DNA from: Nostoc sp. CHAB 5834
GTDB taxonomy: Bacteria > Cyanobacteriota > Cyanobacteriia > Cyanobacteriales > Nostocaceae
Reading direction: 5' to 3'
Assembly: GCA_020829485.1 (NCBI GenBank)
Contig: JAIVFU010000134.1
Span: forward strand, 1-15,715
DNA length: 15,715 bases
Shown: piece by piece, positions 14,413-15,715 of the stretch
How positions within the stretch are numbered: position 1 is the first letter of the stretch
How the letters are laid out: each line of letters starts with the position of its first letter
Notes under the pieces: model-generated
What the model saw: the letters and a program-made list of their open reading frames with translations, nothing else
Databases searched by the model: none
What the model was told of the DNA's origin: nothing
Position numbers and translations under genes: made by a program

Positions 14413-15024
14413 ATGGTTAGCGAATTGGTAAATCTAAAACAAGAACTGATTTCTATTTCAGAAGCTGGTGACATTGGGTTTAACTATACTCCAACAGCCG
14501 CATTGCAAATCGAGACATTAGCGCGATCGCTTGAGTTGGTAAATCCTACTACTGAACCAACAAACCATCTTGAGTTGGTTCAAGGGCGCTGGCGGCTCTT
14601 GTACAGTACATTTGGCTTAGAACAAGAAACTACTCTACAACGTGTTTCTTTTGGTAAACTCCCGAATGTGGCTATCAGCGTTACTGGTATCTTTCAAGAA
14701 GTTTATACAGCTGGTCAGCAATACAATAACCTAATTGAATTTACTCTATTGTCTGGTATTTTAGGTATTACTATAGTTGAAGGGCGTTACACAGTAGAAG
14801 ATTCTAAACGTCTCAATATCGATTTTGTAGAAACATCCGTTAAAAGTGTAAGCAATGATTTGACCGACTCTAGTTTTCGTAAGGCTTTAGGAGTCGATAA
14901 TCAGTCGCCTTTGGAATCAACACTCTCCTTTAATGGCTGGACAGATATTACCTATTTAGACGAAAATTTTCGCCTCATGCGTGGTAATCAAAAAAATTTG
15001 TATGTGTTGCTACGATCCGAGTAA
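14413..15024 (+). CDS. PAP/fibrillin family protein (plastid lipid-associated)
   Basis: 203 residues, close to the usual size of cyanobacterial PAP/fibrillins, a lipocalin-like family tied to thylakoid lipid and carotenoid structures and to stress tolerance. Diagnostic parts: an N-terminal helix (VSELVNLKQELISIS), then GRWRLLYST (58-66), a beta-rich centre (FGKLPNVAISVTGIFQEVYT, then IVEGRYTVED), and the C-terminal signature DITYLDENFRLMRGNQKNLY with VLLR (178-201). It has no signal peptide and no long membrane segment, so it is cytoplasmic or peripheral on membranes. No strong Shine-Dalgarno before the ATG. It contains a HIP1 site at 14523. No obvious operon partner. Confidence 0.88.
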   Translation: MVSELVNLKQELISISEAGDIGFNYTPTAALQIETLARSLELVNPTTEPTNHLELVQGRWRLLYSTFGLEQETTLQRVSFGKLPNVAISVTGIFQEVYTAGQQYNNLIEFTLLSGILGITIVEGRYTVEDSKRLNIDFVETSVKSVSNDLTDSSFRKALGVDNQSPLESTLSFNGWTDITYLDENFRLMRGNQKNLYVLLRSE

Positions 15025-15164
15025 AAAGATCAGAGTCTCCTTACTTGTAAATAAAGCCAGAACTATTGCCTAGACTGGATTTTTCTCACTAAATCATTAA
15101 AAGGTTGCCAATTATCTTCTTAGGCGATCGCTTCCCAAATAGATTCTATATGGCGAATGAATTG

Positions 15165-15566
15165 TCATTGGTCGAAGGAAGGAGAGCTTTTCACCCAAAC
15201 ATTTTGGTTGTGATAAAAATCACCACGCTGTTCTAATGTAAACCCACCCAGCAATAGTCCTAACCATACTTCTACCATCGGCATTTGCAACACACGTTGC
15301 AGTTTAACTAAAGAAATCTCATCTTTGACATTTATCAGATGGTTAGCGATGGCGCTCTGCCATTTTTCCACATTTTCGTCTGATGCCAAATTGCGGACAT
15401 CTTCTAAAGTTGTCACCTCATCGAGCATTGCCAAAACATTCGCTTTTTCAACAGGTGCTACTACAGAATCACCCTCCTGGTTAGGAGATGAAAATTGGTG
15501 TGGGCCATGTGGTTTAAAGGTTTGTGGTGTTTGCGGTTCAATCAAATCATCTAAATCTAGGTGCAT
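15165..15566 (-). CDS. Hypothetical small acidic protein, possibly shortened by TGA
   Basis: 133 residues from ATG 15566 (a TTG three codons earlier is less likely). No Shine-Dalgarno is visible, but a good -10 (TATACT, 15639-15644) lies about 75 bases upstream. The first 40 residues are Pro/Gln/His-rich and probably disordered (LIEPQTPQTFKPHGPHQFSS). The rest is helical with NVLAMLDEVTTLEDVRNLAS, a small hydrophobic turn (VWLGLLLGGF) and FYHNQNVWVKSSPSFDQ at the end. I do not recognise the family. After the TGA the same frame runs QFIRHIESIWEAIA to a TAA, which reads like a natural continuation, so the stop could be a nonsense change. Confidence 0.65.
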   Translation of the reverse strand: MHLDLDDLIEPQTPQTFKPHGPHQFSSPNQEGDSVVAPVEKANVLAMLDEVTTLEDVRNLASDENVEKWQSAIANHLINVKDEISLVKLQRVLQMPMVEVWLGLLLGGFTLEQRGDFYHNQNVWVKSSPSFDQ

Positions 15567-15638
15567 TGGTGACAAGTTAAGGAAAAGGGGAAATTGTCAA
15601 GGGTAGTATTTGCAGTAGTCAAAAATCGTGTAAAACTC

Positions 15639-15644
15639 AGTATA
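15639..15644 (-). promoter_or_regulatory. Candidate -10 box for the 15165-15566 gene
   Basis: On the leftward strand TATACT fits the sigma-70 -10 hexamer. The -35 position 17 bases upstream (TCACAA) is a weak match. It would give a 5' leader of about 65 bases. Confidence 0.35.
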
Positions 15645-15673
15645 GACAAGTGATTGAGCGATTGTGACTAGCC

Positions 15674-15715
15674 ATGACTCAGAGCCGAAAAACCAATCGA
15701 GACCACGGAAAAAAG
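15674..15715 (+). CDS. Possible start of a gene leaving the window
   Basis: An ATG at 15674 opens 14 codons to the window edge (MTQSRKTNRDHGKK). A GTG at 15664 opens a second frame of 17 codons (TSHDSEPKNQSRPRKK), which also looks protein-like. Both are basic and polar. Neither has a clear Shine-Dalgarno, and too little is visible to choose between them or to name a product. Confidence 0.22.
   Translation, partial: MTQSRKTNRDHGKK

Overview
The window looks like chromosomal or large-plasmid DNA of a filamentous, probably heterocyst-forming cyanobacterium (Nostocales-like). Evidence: five HIP1 octamers GCGATCGC (2975, 5536, 13492, 14523, 15124), far more than expected by chance in 15.7 kb; heptanucleotide tandem repeats (STRR type) between genes; and protein families typical of these organisms (vMAP-type HTH STAND ATPase, Ser/Thr kinase with TPRs, CHAT protease with TPRs, filamentous-haemagglutinin-type exoprotein, PAP/fibrillin). 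No rRNA, tRNA, CRISPR array or transposase was seen.

Layout. 1-212: 5' end of a leftward gene with a YxxFxEYC-type domain. 213-656: non-coding DNA with heptamer repeats in opposite orientation and a GC-rich hairpin. 609-895: a compact candidate transcription unit (extended -10, 33-codon ORF, strong terminator). 896-1340: mostly non-coding, with one possible 29-residue membrane peptide and a hairpin ahead of the next gene. 1341-4469: two closely spaced rightward genes, a STAND ATPase without sensor repeats and a membrane-anchored Ser/Thr kinase with an N-terminal zinc ribbon and C-terminal TPRs. 4580-4630: tandem heptamers. 4677-5696: an exported FecR-like/TPR gene interrupted by an in-frame TAA. 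5669-10644, leftward: a haemagglutinin-type exoprotein gene interrupted by an in-frame TAG, whose end overlaps by ATGA the start of an exported TPR-CHAT protease gene. 10845-12350: FAD monooxygenase, leftward. 12452-12898: short two-helix membrane protein, probably truncated. 13200-14141: DNA-binding-like protein sharing a domain with the gene at the left edge. 14413-15024: PAP/fibrillin. 15165-15566: small unknown leftward gene. The last 42 bases may open another gene.

Two themes stand out. First, the centre is a signalling and surface module: STAND switch, membrane kinase, FecR-like exported protein, exported caspase-like CHAT protease and a secreted beta-helix exoprotein. Their cooperation is inference from proximity and from the ATGA overlap. 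Second, the module appears to be decaying or recoded: two genes each carry one in-frame stop where the reading frame and family-like sequence continue on the far side, and both stops (TAA, TAG) are one C-to-T change from a Gln codon. A third gene (TGA at 15165) may show the same. This could be pseudogenisation, sequencing error or stop-codon suppression; the sequence alone cannot decide.
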